From Theocolax elegans (taxonomy: Eukaryota > Arthropoda > Insecta > Hymenoptera > Cerocephalidae), in the NCBI GenBank assembly GCA_026168455.1, contig CM047426.1, positions 41,992,307 to 42,056,306 of the forward strand: a stretch of 64,000 nt of DNA, given 5' to 3'. Positions within the stretch are counted from its first letter, which is position 1. Each line of letters starts with the position of its first letter. A program made the translations under genes and the position numbers. Positions 21,038-31,828 of the stretch are shown here, in pieces. Below the pieces are notes generated by a model. The model did not search any database and was not told the DNA's origin. It saw only the letters and a list, made by a program, of their open reading frames with translations.

Positions 21038-23971
21038 AGGTTGTCTGGTCAGACGTCATCATCTACTAACAATTCATTCTCCATTTTTCATGTAAATATT
21101 AACCGCCTAAAAACACACTTTTCATCTATTGAATCACTAGTCCTTCCATTGAATCACGATATCATTAGCTTCTCAGAAACTTTTCTCACAGATCATGACT
21201 CCTCCAAATGCTGGGCCTTCCTGGCTACATCTTACACAGATTGGACCGGGTGGGTAAGGAGGGGGGGGGGTGTAGCCGCCTATTTCAGGAATAATCTTGA
21301 TGTTAGGCTAGTGGCTCACTCCGATCCTGTCTTTACCAACACCCCGGAATTTTTAATATTTCAAGTTCATAATAAAATCAGTACGCTGCTATTTAGTGTT
21401 GTCTACAGGAGGTCCACAGTGGCCTACCCATCACAATTTTCTGATACGTTGAATAATTACTTACATACATGTGACCAGGTCATCACCGGCGATTTTAATA
21501 TTAATATGTGCAATAAAGATGGGGCGTCCGCCATGATGGATTCATATTTAGATTCATTAAACCTTTTCCTCATCAAATCTGACCCTACACATAATACGCA
21601 TTCAACCACCCATTCATCTCATACCTGGCTTGATTTATTTATAACACGTAATCCTCCGCCAGTCTATACTTATTTTAAGTCATCATTTCCCTTTGCCGCT
21701 GGACACGGCTATATTGTACTACCTTTTGATTTTATTAAACCATTGCCGGCTGTAAAGAAGATTTGGTCACGGAACCTTGCTATAATTGATCCGTCGGAGA
21801 CAGCTGCTCTTTTTTCCGATACTTTTAATCATCTTTCAGCTCACTCATACACTACCACTGTGTCGTCTTCGCCATCAATGTCTCACCCTGCAACCATGTC
21901 GTCTGGTCGTTCACCTTCCTCCTCACAACGTATGCTGATGCCTTGTTCTTCATCCCCCACTACCATCAACATTTTACTCTCAAACCTGGTTTCAGCTATC
22001 CTGCATACTTTTGACTCACTCGCTCCCGCCAAACTCATCACCATCAAAAATATCAACAAATCGTGGATTACACCTCACACTAAACAAAGTATTAAAGCTC
22101 GTAACATGGCGTATAGAAGATACTTGGCCACTGGCCTGAGCTCGGATTATCAGAAGTACGAAGATCTACGTAATCTTGTTAGAAATGGCATAGACTCCAA
22201 TAAATTTTTATACTATAATAACAAAATCAAATCGGCCTCTAACTCGTCTAGTTTGTGGAAAGAGCTCAGGAACATGGGTCTCGCGTCTAAAACATCTCAA
22301 TCACCTCTCAATTTTTTTTCACCTGATCAGCTCAACACCCACTACGCTTCTATTTCATATTCACCCTGTCCTTTCACTTTTACCCAACTTCAGTCTCTCA
22401 TTTCATCAACAGACATTTTATCCTCATCTTATCCATTAACTTCCTTTCACTTTGCCCCTATCACCTCGCATAAAGTCCTGTCTACTATTTCAAGGGCCAC
22501 CTCCAAGGCTACTGGTTATGATGGAATTTCTATTCCAATGTTGAAACTGTTGGCTGCTCAATTAGCACCCCATCTTACTGAATTATTTAACTTATCTCTC
22601 TCAACGGGAGTTTTTCCGAAGCCTTGGACTAGGTATCTCCTTTTTCCTTTGGCTAAGTCGAACAGAGTGATATCGCCGTCTGATACTAGGCCCATAGCAA
22701 AGTTCTGTGAAGTCTCCAAAATCTTAGAAACATTAGTTCATGTACAACTCACAGAATATCTTAACAGTAATAATTTAATTATTGAGAGACAAGCGGGCTT
22801 CCGCCGGGGGCATAGTACCCAGACGGCTCTGATAGGTGTCTTAGATGACATTAGGAGAGCCATAGACAAGCACATGATCACCATTCTCATTTTCTTTGAT
22901 TTTTCAAAAGCGTTTGATTCGATGCCACATGACTTGATGCTTAGTAAATTACGCTCTATTGGTTGTTCGGATACGGTTGTCTCTTGGTTCTACCATTATC
23001 TGGTTGGCCGTACTTAATCAGTGGTGGATGATCTGGGGATGGGCTCGGCCTGGCTCGACACGTCTAGGGGTGTGCCATAGGGCAGTGTCCTCGGCCCATT
23101 TTTACTTTCTATTTTTATTAATGACCTCTCGCGAATTTTAAAACATTCTGACTATCACTCGTTTTATCCAACCGATCTTGCTCAGGGTGTACAAAGAATT
23201 TCGGAAGACGCTAATGCAATAGACAACTGGACGAGATCGAATGGTCTGAATCTGAATGTGAAAAAGACGAAGGTGATGATCTTAGGCAGTCAGGCTTTTA
23301 TTTCACGCATTGACTTAGATACTGCCCCGAAGGTTTCAATAGGGAATGATATCCTTAACTAAGAATCTGAAGTTAAATCTTTGGGCATATGGATTTCACC
23401 CACCCTGGACTAATCTCGTCAGGTCGCATCTGTGTCGCAGTGAGTTCATGGAGTTCTTCACTCCTTAAGATTTTTTAAAAGAGCGCTTTCGCGTCAGAAC
23501 AGAAAGAGCCTTATCGAAGCTATAATTTTATCGCATTTCGACTACGCCTGCGCTGTTTTTTACGACCTGGATGCTACCAGGAATTTAAAACTACAGCGTC
23601 TATTAAATGCTTGCGTTCGTTATGTGTGGGGAAATATTCCGTGGCGCGAACATGTGACACCATACCGTTTTAAGCTGGGTTGGCATAAATCACCTTCCTA
23701 CATTGCCCGCCACTTCATTCTCCGCGATGCTTTATTTCCATCGCGTTCTTCCTTACCTCTCCCATCCGCATCCCTTTTCTATCTTCCTCCCAGGACAGAG
23801 GCCCTTAATAACTCCTTCATTATCACTGCCTCTCGCCTTATTAATTACCTTCCTTTCACTAATTTTGACCCTCTCCTCTTTAGTTCATTCAAATCATCAC
23901 TCTCATCGTATCTATCTGAGCTCGATCGTCAGACTTGGGACGTGCGAATGAGAAATGAGAGAATTGCCTGA
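21038..23971 (+). pseudogene. LINE C ORF2 (endonuclease + RT, catalytic box deleted)
   Basis: The frame is open from directly after the ORF1 TGA to 23017 (about 658 codons) with the endonuclease landmarks (FHVNINRLKTHF, ITGDFNINM, HTWLDLFIT) and RT motif A (FDFSKAFDSMPHD). Relative to LINE B, CAA became TAA (23015-23017) and CAG became TAG in motif B (about 23080). About 30 bp around 23150 are missing in frame, removing the FADD residues. More stops follow at about 23361, 23410 and 23440, and about 66 bp are lost near 23683. In the endonuclease, a one-base loss is compensated by one extra G in the run at 21250. The protein is certainly inactive. Confidence 0.85.
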
Positions 23972-24530
23972 TCTTCCTTGCCTGATTTCTAAGCGTACGA
24001 TCTTCTATTGCGTTTTATTTTTCAATTATTTGCGTTTTAATTTCGCTCTTTTTATTGTTACTTATCTTGTTAAATTATTTTTTTGTTATTAATTTTATTT
24101 GTTATTCTGTTATGTTATTTTTGTTATTATTTTATTGTTATACGATTTTAGTATTTTTATTTTTATCTTTTATTTTTGTAAATAACTTGTTATAGAATTA
24201 TTATTGTTTTTATTTTATAATTAAATTAATTAATATTTTTATCGGTCTTACATTATTAATAATTTGTTTTTATTTTCAGTTAGTGTTTTTATTTTTTATT
24301 TTTTATTTTTATTATTTTTATAGATTCTTCGGGGGTGATTATATATAATTGACTGTAAGACCGATAAAAATATTAATTAATTTAGTTATACTACAGTCGA
24401 CATAAGTAATATTTTATTAATTTATTTTATAATGTCTATCAACAACGTTTTTTATATTTGTATTTCATATGTGTATACGGAGTCTCACCCCAAAATATCC
24501 AATAAATAATCTAATCTAATCTAATCTAAT
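23972..24530 (+). other. LINE C 3' UTR and TAATC tail
   Basis: T-rich non-coding sequence ends with GTCTCACCCCAAAATATCC and then AATAAATAATCTAATC repeats. The tail type matches LINE B. Confidence 0.7.
24221..24383. mobile_element. Small palindromic MITE in LINE C 3' UTR
   Basis: About 29 bases at 24221-24250 (core ATATTTTTATCGGTCTTAC) recur inverted at 24353-24383 around a T-rich centre. No LINE B counterpart exists, so it is an insertion. Confidence 0.6.
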
Positions 24531-24964
24531 CTTGCTGCGGTGTAGGACGGGTTGTCCGTTCACCCGTACACCGAGGTTTTGTGGCTGCAGGTCGGTTCAC
24601 GGTGTTGCACCACTCACTGCAAATGCAGGATCGGCCTGCAGTCAAAACGCACACATGTAACGCACGGAAAAACACAGCACGGCGAAGCTGAACACGAGAC
24701 GTGGGGGGATCACACCTGTCGCGTAACAAGGCGGCTATATCTCTTCTGCAGCGCGCGCGAATCTCCCCCTCACGTATCTAATAAGGTGCGTGCGCGTATC
24801 TTTCGCGCGCAAAGTCGATCTCGCTCGCGTAGCCACGACGAACCGAGCCGAGCCGAATCTCGCCGGCCCAAACCGATACGAGCATTACGATACTGTTCGC
24901 TCGTGTTGCTCGAATTCGTCAAACGGTAAGGTAAACAATACCTTACCGTTACAAACTATACTAG
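24530..24964 (+). mobile_element. Short non-autonomous Helitron candidate
   Basis: The 3' end is diagnostic. A perfect 11-bp hairpin (ACGGTAAGGTA, loop of 5, TACCTTACCGT; 24923-24949) is followed after 11 bases by CTAG (24961-24964) and then T. The 5' end is taken as TC directly after an A at the end of the LINE C tail. The 435-bp interior is GC-rich and non-coding. The 5' boundary is less certain than the 3' one. Confidence 0.6.
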
Positions 24965-25094
24965 TACATTAATAAAAACGGGCTATAAGAATAAAAACGA
25001 TGGTTTGGGTTAACTATAAGGAATGACGAATTAGCATGAATTGATGCGAAAATTACTGTGCTTTTAAAATATCAATTAAAAGCCTTATTTAAAA

Positions 25095-25107
25095 AAAATT
25101 CGGATTG
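25095..25107. repeat. Target-site duplication, left copy
   Basis: AAAATTCGGATTG here equals 29112-29124 on the other side of the Penelope inverted dimer. Confidence 0.8.
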
Positions 25108-25159
25108 TTTTTTGGTAGAATTAACGATTGCTTTAACGAGTCAATTTGATTGTCTAATT

Positions 25160-25201
25160 GCACAACGTTTCGGAGACATATTTGTCTCCATCTTCAGGTG
25201 C
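25160..25201 (-). ncRNA. Hammerhead-like ribozyme motif, PLE B outer end
   Basis: On the minus strand the order is GCAC, CTGAAGA, T, GGAGAC, a 6-base loop, GTCTCC, GAA, ACGT, T, GTGC. This gives stem I (GCAC/GTGC), the CUGANGA core, stem II (6 bp), the GAAA core and a minimal stem III made from the self-complementary ACGT. One extra T before stem II departs from the strict consensus. Penelope elements are known to carry small type I hammerheads that may act as dimers. Activity is unproven. Confidence 0.6.
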
Positions 25202-25824
25202 TAAACTTTATTAATAATAATTACTAATATTGAATACATAATGGTCAACAACAAAAAGATTTTTACCTTAACATTACACAATGCGTTTATCAACTTGTCA
25301 TTAATTCAGCCTGTCATTTTGTATCTATGAATAATTACAATAAATTATTAATTATTTATTATAGCAACAAGAATGAATAATTAATTAACTAAACACTCAC
25401 AGAAGTTGGAAAGCAATAAGAGTCACATTTTTTCTTCCTTTTCATTTTAATTACAATTAATACTCAATTAAAACTCGAAAATTAAATAAATTAAGTAAAA
25501 TTAAATAATTTAAATAAATTAAACTAGTAAACAAACAATTCCAAATATCACAACAGAAAACAATATAAATTATACACGGAACGAAACATTCACTGTGAAA
25601 GCTGTATACGACTGAAAACAATTTAAATTCAAACATAAATATGACTAGAAAAATGATCGATAATATAGAAACCTATATAGTTAACTAAGTAAATGGAAAT
25701 CGGTAATCCAGAAAATTATAAAACGCGCAATATTTGAAACCAATTAAAATTATTTATGTCAGAAGAAAAATTTTATATAAAGTAAATATGAGTTAAAAAT
25801 GTGACTCCATCAACCCATCGTATT
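25202..25824 (-). other. PLE B 3' non-coding region
   Basis: AT-rich sequence without coding capacity lies between the stop of the PLE B protein and the hammerhead-like end. It is mirrored at 28369-28991 in PLE C. Confidence 0.6.
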
Positions 25825-27006
25825 TTATTTCTTATTTTTAAACTTATGTATAAGAGTTGTATATGTTGCCTGTAGTTTACTGACATCTTCTTTTTTATTA
25901 ATAGGCTCTTTTTGTAAATTAATATGTAGGGTTTCTGAAACCATTCTTTTTCTCCAATTAATCTCCCTATCAAGAATACTAACATTATCAAAATCAAATT
26001 TGTGCCCTAAATCATTAATGCGATCATTAATCACACATTGTTTATCCTGTTTCAAACTATTATTGTAGTGTTCATTTATTCTTGTTATTAATTTTCTCTT
26101 AGTTTCTCCAACATAGGAGGCCTCGCAGTTATTACAATTGATCTTATAAACTACACCAGACTGCTCAGTTTTTTTAGTTCTGTCTTTTCCTCTCCTTATA
26201 ATTTTACCAAATGAGTTAACAATTCTCGGAATTGTGGTAATATTAAATTTTTTAACTTTCTTCGAAACATCCTCAAACAACTTTGGTATGTAAGGTAAAG
26301 ATAAAGATACTCCTCTCTTTTTGTTTGTATTATTAACATTCTGAATGTTTGTACAATTTTTATTTATATTATGTTTAATTTGAATTCGTTTGTGTATATT
26401 ATTGTTTATAAATTTGGGAGGATAATTATTTGCGAGTAATATAGTTTTCACCATTTCTAGGTTTTTTTTATGAAATTTTTTATCAGAGAGAAGAATAACT
26501 TTATCAACCAATGAATAAACCATAGCTTTTTTCTGCGAAATTGGATGTTTAGATAAATAATTCAACACTCTACCAGAGAAGGTTGGTTTATGGTACCAAT
26601 CTATTACAATATTATTTTTCTCTTTAATTATTTTAATTTCAAGAAAATTAATTGAATTATTTTTTTCTCTTTCACATGTAAATTGTAGCTTCTTATGGTA
26701 TGAGTTAAAAACATGTATCATCTCATCCAACTTATTTTTAGGAACTATTGTTAAAATGTCATCTACATATCTATAGTATATTAATGGTTCAAAACTCAAT
26801 TTTTTAATACATTCTTCTTCCAAATCTTCCATCACCATGTCAGAAAAAATGGGAGAGCAAGGACTACCCATCGGTGTACCATGCACCTGTTGGAAATATT
26901 TATTATTAAATTGAAAAAAAGTATTATTTATCAAAAAATCAGTAGCATCTAAAAGATCATGTAGCGGAATATTGAATTTATTAAAAACTAAGTAAGAGAA
27001 TAACAA
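25825..27006 (-). CDS. PLE B: 5'-truncated Penelope RT plus GIY-YIG endonuclease
   Basis: The 393-residue minus-strand frame is intact. It has motif B VHGTPMGSPCSP (residues about 41-52), motif C YYRYVDDIL with the catalytic YVDD at 26769-26758, and the Penelope block VIDWYHKPTFSGRVLNY. A basic linker and a GIY-YIG nuclease follow (GVVYKINCNN, ASYVGETKRKLITRINEH, residues about 287-320). Motif A, which holds the first catalytic Asp, lies upstream of the truncation and is absent, so the RT is incomplete. The displayed first Met is at the truncation junction and is not a natural start. Confidence 0.85.
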   Translation of the reverse strand: MLFSYLVFNKFNIPLHDLLDATDFLINNTFFQFNNKYFQQVHGTPMGSPCSPIFSDMVMEDLEEECIKKLSFEPLIYYRYVDDILTIVPKNKLDEMIHVFNSYHKKLQFTCEREKNNSINFLEIKIIKEKNNIVIDWYHKPTFSGRVLNYLSKHPISQKKAMVYSLVDKVILLSDKKFHKKNLEMVKTILLANNYPPKFINNNIHKRIQIKHNINKNCTNIQNVNNTNKKRGVSLSLPYIPKLFEDVSKKVKKFNITTIPRIVNSFGKIIRRGKDRTKKTEQSGVVYKINCNNCEASYVGETKRKLITRINEHYNNSLKQDKQCVINDRINDLGHKFDFDNVSILDREINWRKRMVSETLHINLQKEPINKKEDVSKLQATYTTLIHKFKNKK

Positions 27007-27007
27007 A

Positions 27008-28368
27008 GAGAATTAATTTTGTATTAAAAAACAGCTTAAAAACACCTAAATCTCATATTTTAAATAGTATTGAGTTGTCGAAAAAGATAAGAAATTTAGT
27101 TATACCGAATGACCATATAATGATTAGTTTAGATGTAGTGTCTTTGTTTACGAACACCTCGTATGAATTAATAAAAAATAGTATTGAAAAGAGACATAGC
27201 TTAGTTTTTAATAAATTCAATATTCCGCTACATGATCTTTTAGATGCTACTGATTTTTTGATAAATAATACTTTTTTTCAATTTAATAATAAATATTTCC
27301 AACAGGTGCATGGTACATCGATGGGTAGTCCTTGCTCTCCCATTTTTTCTGACATGGTGATGGAAGATCTGGAAGAAGAATGTATTAAAAAATTGAGTTT
27401 TGAACCATTAATATACTATAGATATGTAGATGACATTTTAACAATAGTTCCTAAAAATAAGTTGGATGAGATGATACATGTTTTTAACTCTTACCATAAG
27501 AAGCTACAATTTACATGTGAAAGAGAAAAAAATAATTCAATTAATTTTCTTGAAATTAAAATAATTAAAGAGAAAAATAATATTGTAATAGATTGGTACC
27601 ATAAACCAACCTTCTCTGGTAGAGTGTTGAATTATTTATCTAAACATCCAATTTCGCAGAAAAAAGCTATGGTTTATTCATTGGTTGATAAAGTTATTCT
27701 TCTCCCTGATAAAAAATTTCATAAAAAAAACCTAGAAATGGTGAAAACTATATTACTCACAAATAATTATCCTCCCAAATTTATAAACAATAATATACAC
27801 AAACGAATTCAAATTAAACATAATATAAATAAAAATTGTACAAACATTCAGAATGTTAATAATACAAACAAAAAGAGAGGAGTATCTTTATCTTTACCTT
27901 ACATACCAAAGTTGTTTGAGGATGTTTCGAAGAAAGTTAAAAAATTTAATATTACCACAATTCCGAGAATTGTTAACTCATTTGGTAAAATTATAAGGAG
28001 AGGAAAAGACAGAACCAAAAAAAACTGAGCAGTCTGGTGCAGTTTATAAGATCAATTGTAATAACTGCGAGGCCTCCTATGTTGGAGAAACTAAGAGAAA
28101 ATTAATAACAAGAATAAATGAACACTACAATAATAACTTGAAACAGGATAAACAATGTGTGATTAATGATCACATTAATGATTTAGGGCACAAATTTGAT
28201 TTTGATAATGTTAGTATTCTTGATAGGGAGATTAATTGGAGAAAAAGAATGGTTTCAGAAACCCTACATATTAATTTACAAAAAGAGCCTATTAATAAAA
28301 AAGAAGATGTTAGTAAACTACAGGCAGCATATACAACTCTTATACATAAGTTTAAAAATAAGAAATAA
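27008..28368 (+). pseudogene. PLE C: Penelope RT plus GIY-YIG, one frameshift
   Basis: This copy extends further 5' than PLE B: open reading from about 27008 includes motif A, MISLDVVSLFTNTSYE (about 27120-27165). Motif B reads VHGTSMGSPCSP (Pro to Ser relative to PLE B) and motif C YRYVDDIL is intact. An extra A in the run at about 28017-28024 shifts the frame, ending the long frame at 28028; the other frame then carries the GIY-YIG nuclease (AVYKINCNN, ASYVGETKRK) to 28368. The element is 5'-truncated, and no start codon can be assigned. Confidence 0.85.
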
Positions 28369-28991
28369 AATACGATGGGTTGATGGAGTCACATTTTTAA
28401 CTCATATTTACTTTATATAAAATTTTTCTTCTGACATAAATAGTTTTAATTGGTTTCAAATATTGCGCGTTTTATAATTTTCTGGATTACCGATTTCCAT
28501 TTACTTAGTTAACTATATAGGTTTCTATATTATCGATCATTTTTCTAGTCATATTTATGTTTGAATTTAAATTGTTTTCAGTCGTATACAGCTTTCACAG
28601 TGAATGTTTCGTTCCGTGTATAATTTATATTGTTTTCTGTTGTGATATTTGGAATTGTTTGTTTACTAGTTTAATTTATTTAAATTATTTAATTTTTCTT
28701 AATTTATTTAATTTTCGAGTTTTAATTGAGTATTAATTGTAATTAAAATGAAAAGGAAGAAAAAATGTGACTCTTATTGCTTTCCAACTTCTGTGAGTGT
28801 TTAGTTAATTAATTATTCATTCTTGTCGCTATAATAAATAATTAATAATTTATTGTAATTAATCATAGATACAAAATGACAGGGTGAATTAATGACAAGT
28901 TGATAAACGCATTGTGTAATGTTAAGGTAAAAATCTTTTTGTTGTTGACCTTTATGTATTCAATATTACTAATTATTATTAATAAAGTTTA
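28369..28991 (+). other. PLE C 3' non-coding region
   Basis: AT-rich mirror image of 25202-25824, with a few substitutions and no coding frame. Confidence 0.6.
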
Positions 28992-29033
28992 GCACTTGAA
29001 GATGGAGACAAATATGTCTCCGAAACGTTGTGC
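28992..29033 (+). ncRNA. Hammerhead-like motif, PLE C outer end (core C3 lost)
   Basis: The layout is the same as at the PLE B end (GCAC … GGAGAC/GTCTCC … GAA ACGT T GTGC), but the core reads TTGAAGA instead of CTGAAGA. The C3 residue, which pairs with G8 in the active site, has changed to T. Catalysis should be strongly reduced or absent in this copy. Confidence 0.55.
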
Positions 29034-29111
29034 AATTAGACAATCAAATTGACTCGTTAAAGCAATCGTTAATTCTACCAAAAAATACAACTCACGAGTG
29101 TGAAATACAAT

Positions 29112-29124
29112 AAAATTCGGATTG
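29112..29124. repeat. Target-site duplication, right copy
   Basis: This is identical to 25095-25107 and marks the right boundary of the Penelope dimer. Confidence 0.8.
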
Positions 29125-29732
29125 GTTAAATTTATTGAATTTTTCTTATAAATTTAGTGTTTATTAAGCCATTCTATTGGCAAAAACGTTGTACAACTAA
29201 AAATGTACAAATTTTAATCTGTAAAATTATCTTTTTAAGTAGATTCCCTGCTACTAAATAAAAAATTGAAGATATATATATAGGTATATGAAATTTAGTA
29301 TTATGTTTAGTTGTAATTTATATTCCATATTATTCAATTCGCATTATTCGCCGTTCATAACATTCACGAAATTGTCAATATTACTAACGAAACGATGATT
29401 GTTTATAACCTCGGGTCGATGGTAACATGAATCATCTTGTTTACTCGATTATCTAGATAAATATTTCAATGCGCGTGAGAAATTTACGTTTTCTCATTAT
29501 TTAAAATCGTTAATTACTTAATTGTTAATTATTAAATCTATACGGTAGTGGTCCAGATAAACTTAGTTTGATCTACTAAATGATAAGATACCAAATATTT
29601 TGCAAAAAAGATATTTTCTCAAAAAATTATTTTTTTATATTTTTAAATATTGCATGTATCAAAATTCTGACATCACTAGTCGATTTTTATTCATTCAATT
29701 AGTCTGAAACCAAAGAGTTTGTTTTTTTTTTA
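29125..29732. other. AT-rich spacer with dispersed repeat
   Basis: No gene is visible. About 29345-29480 is a diverged relative of 32510-32680 (shared AAATTGTCAATA and CGATGAT blocks). Confidence 0.4.
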
Positions 29733-30037
29733 TTCGAACAAAACTTATCTAATACATAATCCAAACGTTAAATATCGAAAAACACCTTCTGCGAAGGTGT
29801 AAACAATAAAATTTTAAAATCAACAGATACTTGTCGACTCTATTTTGATTTCAGTACTTACTATTGTGAAAATTTTGTAGGAATCGAAAAAGTTAAAATG
29901 TTATTGTTTTAAGCATTTAATATCAATTGCCAATGTGTGATAGAAATTAAACCATACTTGCGAATGTTTACACTTTCGCAGAAGGTGTTTTTCGATATTT
30001 AGCGTTTGGATTATGTATTAGATAAGTTTTGTTCGAA
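29733..30037. mobile_element. MITE with ~75-bp terminal inverted repeats
   Basis: The left arm starts TTCGAACAAAACTTATCTA (29733) and the right arm ends with its reverse complement (30037). The arms also share ACACCTTCTGCGAAGGTGT-type sequence inside. There is no coding capacity and the superfamily is unknown. Confidence 0.75.
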
Positions 30038-30810
30038 AAAAGAACAAATATAGTAAGCCAAATAATTACAGGACATATACTTTTCTGAAATAAATGTGTT
30101 ATTTTTCTACAGAAATACTTGTCGATTCCATTTTGATATTATATACTTACTAAAGAATCGAACTCATATATATTGGCTTTATAGTAAAAAATAGGTTTAG
30201 CAGCTATAATAAGAATGGAAAACGATACAGATCCACTTAAATATAACATTGTGTTTTATTTTAAATTATTTTGAACATAGTGACTATCAAATATTTATCT
30301 TACTCAGCGTTGAAATAAAAATACTTCTGTACATATCAAATTTACAAAATTTCTAAATAACCTATACTTTTGCCAAAGAACTGACACATTGGTTTTATTG
30401 AAAAGTTAAAGGAGGTATTCAATAAGTATAAGTATAGAGAACATTAACTTACCAACATAATAAACATGGTTTTTATAAATTATGATAGTAAATGTATAAA
30501 TATAAAACATTCATTTCACCTAACCTTGAAATAAAAAAATCCTATACCCATTACAGTTCATATAATTATTAAATATTATACAGTTGTCAAAGAATCAAAG
30601 ACATATATTGCCTTTATAGAAAATAAATATGGTTATTTAGTAACTTTAATACAGATGGAGAATTATAAAGTTACCAATATAAAAGTTGCAAAAGTTACAA
30701 AATTACTAACTGATTTTCCCACTTGCCAATGAATCAAACACATATGTTGGGTTTATATAGAAAATAATAAAAAATTGCTTTAAAGTAGCTAGAATCATTA
30801 TATCATACGC
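30038..30810. other. AT-rich non-coding spacer
   Basis: I see no gene or clear repeat; the sequence is AT-rich throughout. Confidence 0.4.
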
Positions 30811-31277
30811 TGAATTTATCTATATATTTTTTTTTTATTCTTGATTTTGTGCCCTCTTTTTTCCTGGCACTTCCTACCGTTTATCCCCTGGGGGACTTTA
30901 ACGGTGTCCACCTACCACCTATGTGTGGGTACTTTATCCCTCCCTTAAAAACCCCACCATCTCGCATTCGCCCGGGGTTATGCCCGTGGATGAGGGAAAC
31001 CTGTGAAGCAGGGAAAACCTCACCCGAGATGGCCGGTGTATTCGAAACATTCTTTTTGGGTGTCAAAGTCACATTGCGTAGGCCTTGACACCGAAACCGA
31101 ATCTTTCACACCTCCCGCTCACGTTGTGGAATGTGAAAAACACCTAACCGATCACGAAAGCCGCACGAGAATGGTCTCCCATCCAAGTACTAACCGCGCT
31201 CAGCGCTGCTTAACTTTCGCGATCGGCCGAGGTGCGCTTCCACCACTCCGCCACCGCGTCGGTTGAATTTATCTATA
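30811..31277 (-). mobile_element. 5S-rRNA-type SINE with target duplications
   Basis: The SINE body is 30825-31263 on the minus strand. The direct repeat TGAATTTATCTATA flanks it (30811-30824 and 31264-31277), with an A-rich tail (plus-strand T run at 30825-30838). The head contains AAGTTAAGCAG and GGTTAGTACTTGGATGGGAG with GACC, matching the internal promoter boxes of 5S rRNA genes. Upstream of these lies TGGCGGAGTGG, which resembles a tRNA A box. SINEs with 5S heads (SINE3 type) are known; the tRNA-like addition is an inference. It needs a partner LINE for movement. Plus-strand frames here are chance. Confidence 0.75.
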
Positions 31278-31379
31278 AAATATGGTAGATTTTGTTAATT
31301 AAATGTAATATAAACAACCTATTTTGCAGTGGTCGGTAACAGTCGAGTAGATTAGTAGGAAGCAGTATATAATACGCTA

Positions 31380-31581
31380 TATCAAGTCAAATGGTCGGAT
31401 CAAAATTTAGGTACTGATATAACAATTTGTTCAAAAGTTATTTTAACCTCAAAAAGTGAATTTTTTCAAATAGAATTTACTATGAAAATTTTTTTTGAGA
31501 TGCTATAAGGATAGAGTCAGGTCAAAAAAATATATTTTGTTTTTCATTTTTATGGTGTAAAACTTTTCTGGAACATTAGTA
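31380..31581. repeat. Diverged MITE fragment of the 9955/58047 family
   Basis: ATCAAGTCAAATGGTCGGATCAAAATTT at about 31381 and TTATTTTAACCTCAAAAAGTGAATTTT match the order at 9955-10110. No inverted partner is visible. Confidence 0.5.
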
Positions 31582-31665
31582 TTAACCTTCAGAGGACGGG
31601 AATTTTCGGGTTCAAAAAAGCTTCTTTTTTCAATAAAATTAATGTCTAAAAACATCGGATCACTT
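31582..31665. repeat. Single end of a TTAA-type MITE
   Basis: TTAACCTTCAGAGGACGGG is a diverged copy of the terminal repeat of the adjacent MITE at 31666-31822. Confidence 0.5.
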
Positions 31666-31822
31666 TTAACCTTTAGAGGACGGGGATTTGTATTTACTAT
31701 TTTCTCTCATTTTTCTATAGAAATCGAGTTTTTGTGATGTCTTACATCTCAAAACTAACACATGTGAAGGGTCGATCATGGGCATGGTCCGTATAGAGGC
31801 CATCCCGTCCTCTAAAGGTTAA
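31666..31822. mobile_element. piggyBac-like MITE with TTAA ends
   Basis: TTAACCTTTAGAGGACGGG at the left and its exact reverse complement at the right give 19-bp terminal repeats including TTAA. The 157-bp length and the TTAA sites fit a non-autonomous piggyBac-type element. No transposase is present. Confidence 0.65.
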
Positions 31823-31828
31823 ATAGTA

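Larger units (their letters stand above)
19976..24530 (+). mobile_element. LINE C: 5'-truncated, inactive copy of the LINE B family
   Basis: The copy begins inside ORF1, lacking the finger region, and runs through ORF2 to a TAATC-repeat tail. Nucleotide similarity to LINE B is high throughout coding DNA. It carries an ORF1 nonsense codon, several ORF2 stops, a loss of the RT catalytic box, and a small palindromic element in the 3' UTR. Confidence 0.85.
25108..29111. mobile_element. Penelope-like element inverted dimer (PLE B and PLE C head to head)
   Basis: The left arm (25108 to about 26993) and right arm (about 27199 to 29089) are near-identical reverse complements separated by about 205 bp that belong only to the right copy. 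A 13-bp target duplication flanks the whole, so both copies entered as one unit. Each arm holds RT and GIY-YIG coding sequence, an AT-rich 3' part and a hammerhead-like motif at the outer end. Paired and inverted truncated copies are a known habit of Penelope elements. Confidence 0.85.

Noticed and set aside
30849..31266. Frames with Cys and Pro that resemble a small secreted protein
   Set aside because: The whole interval is the 5S-type SINE bounded by target duplications.
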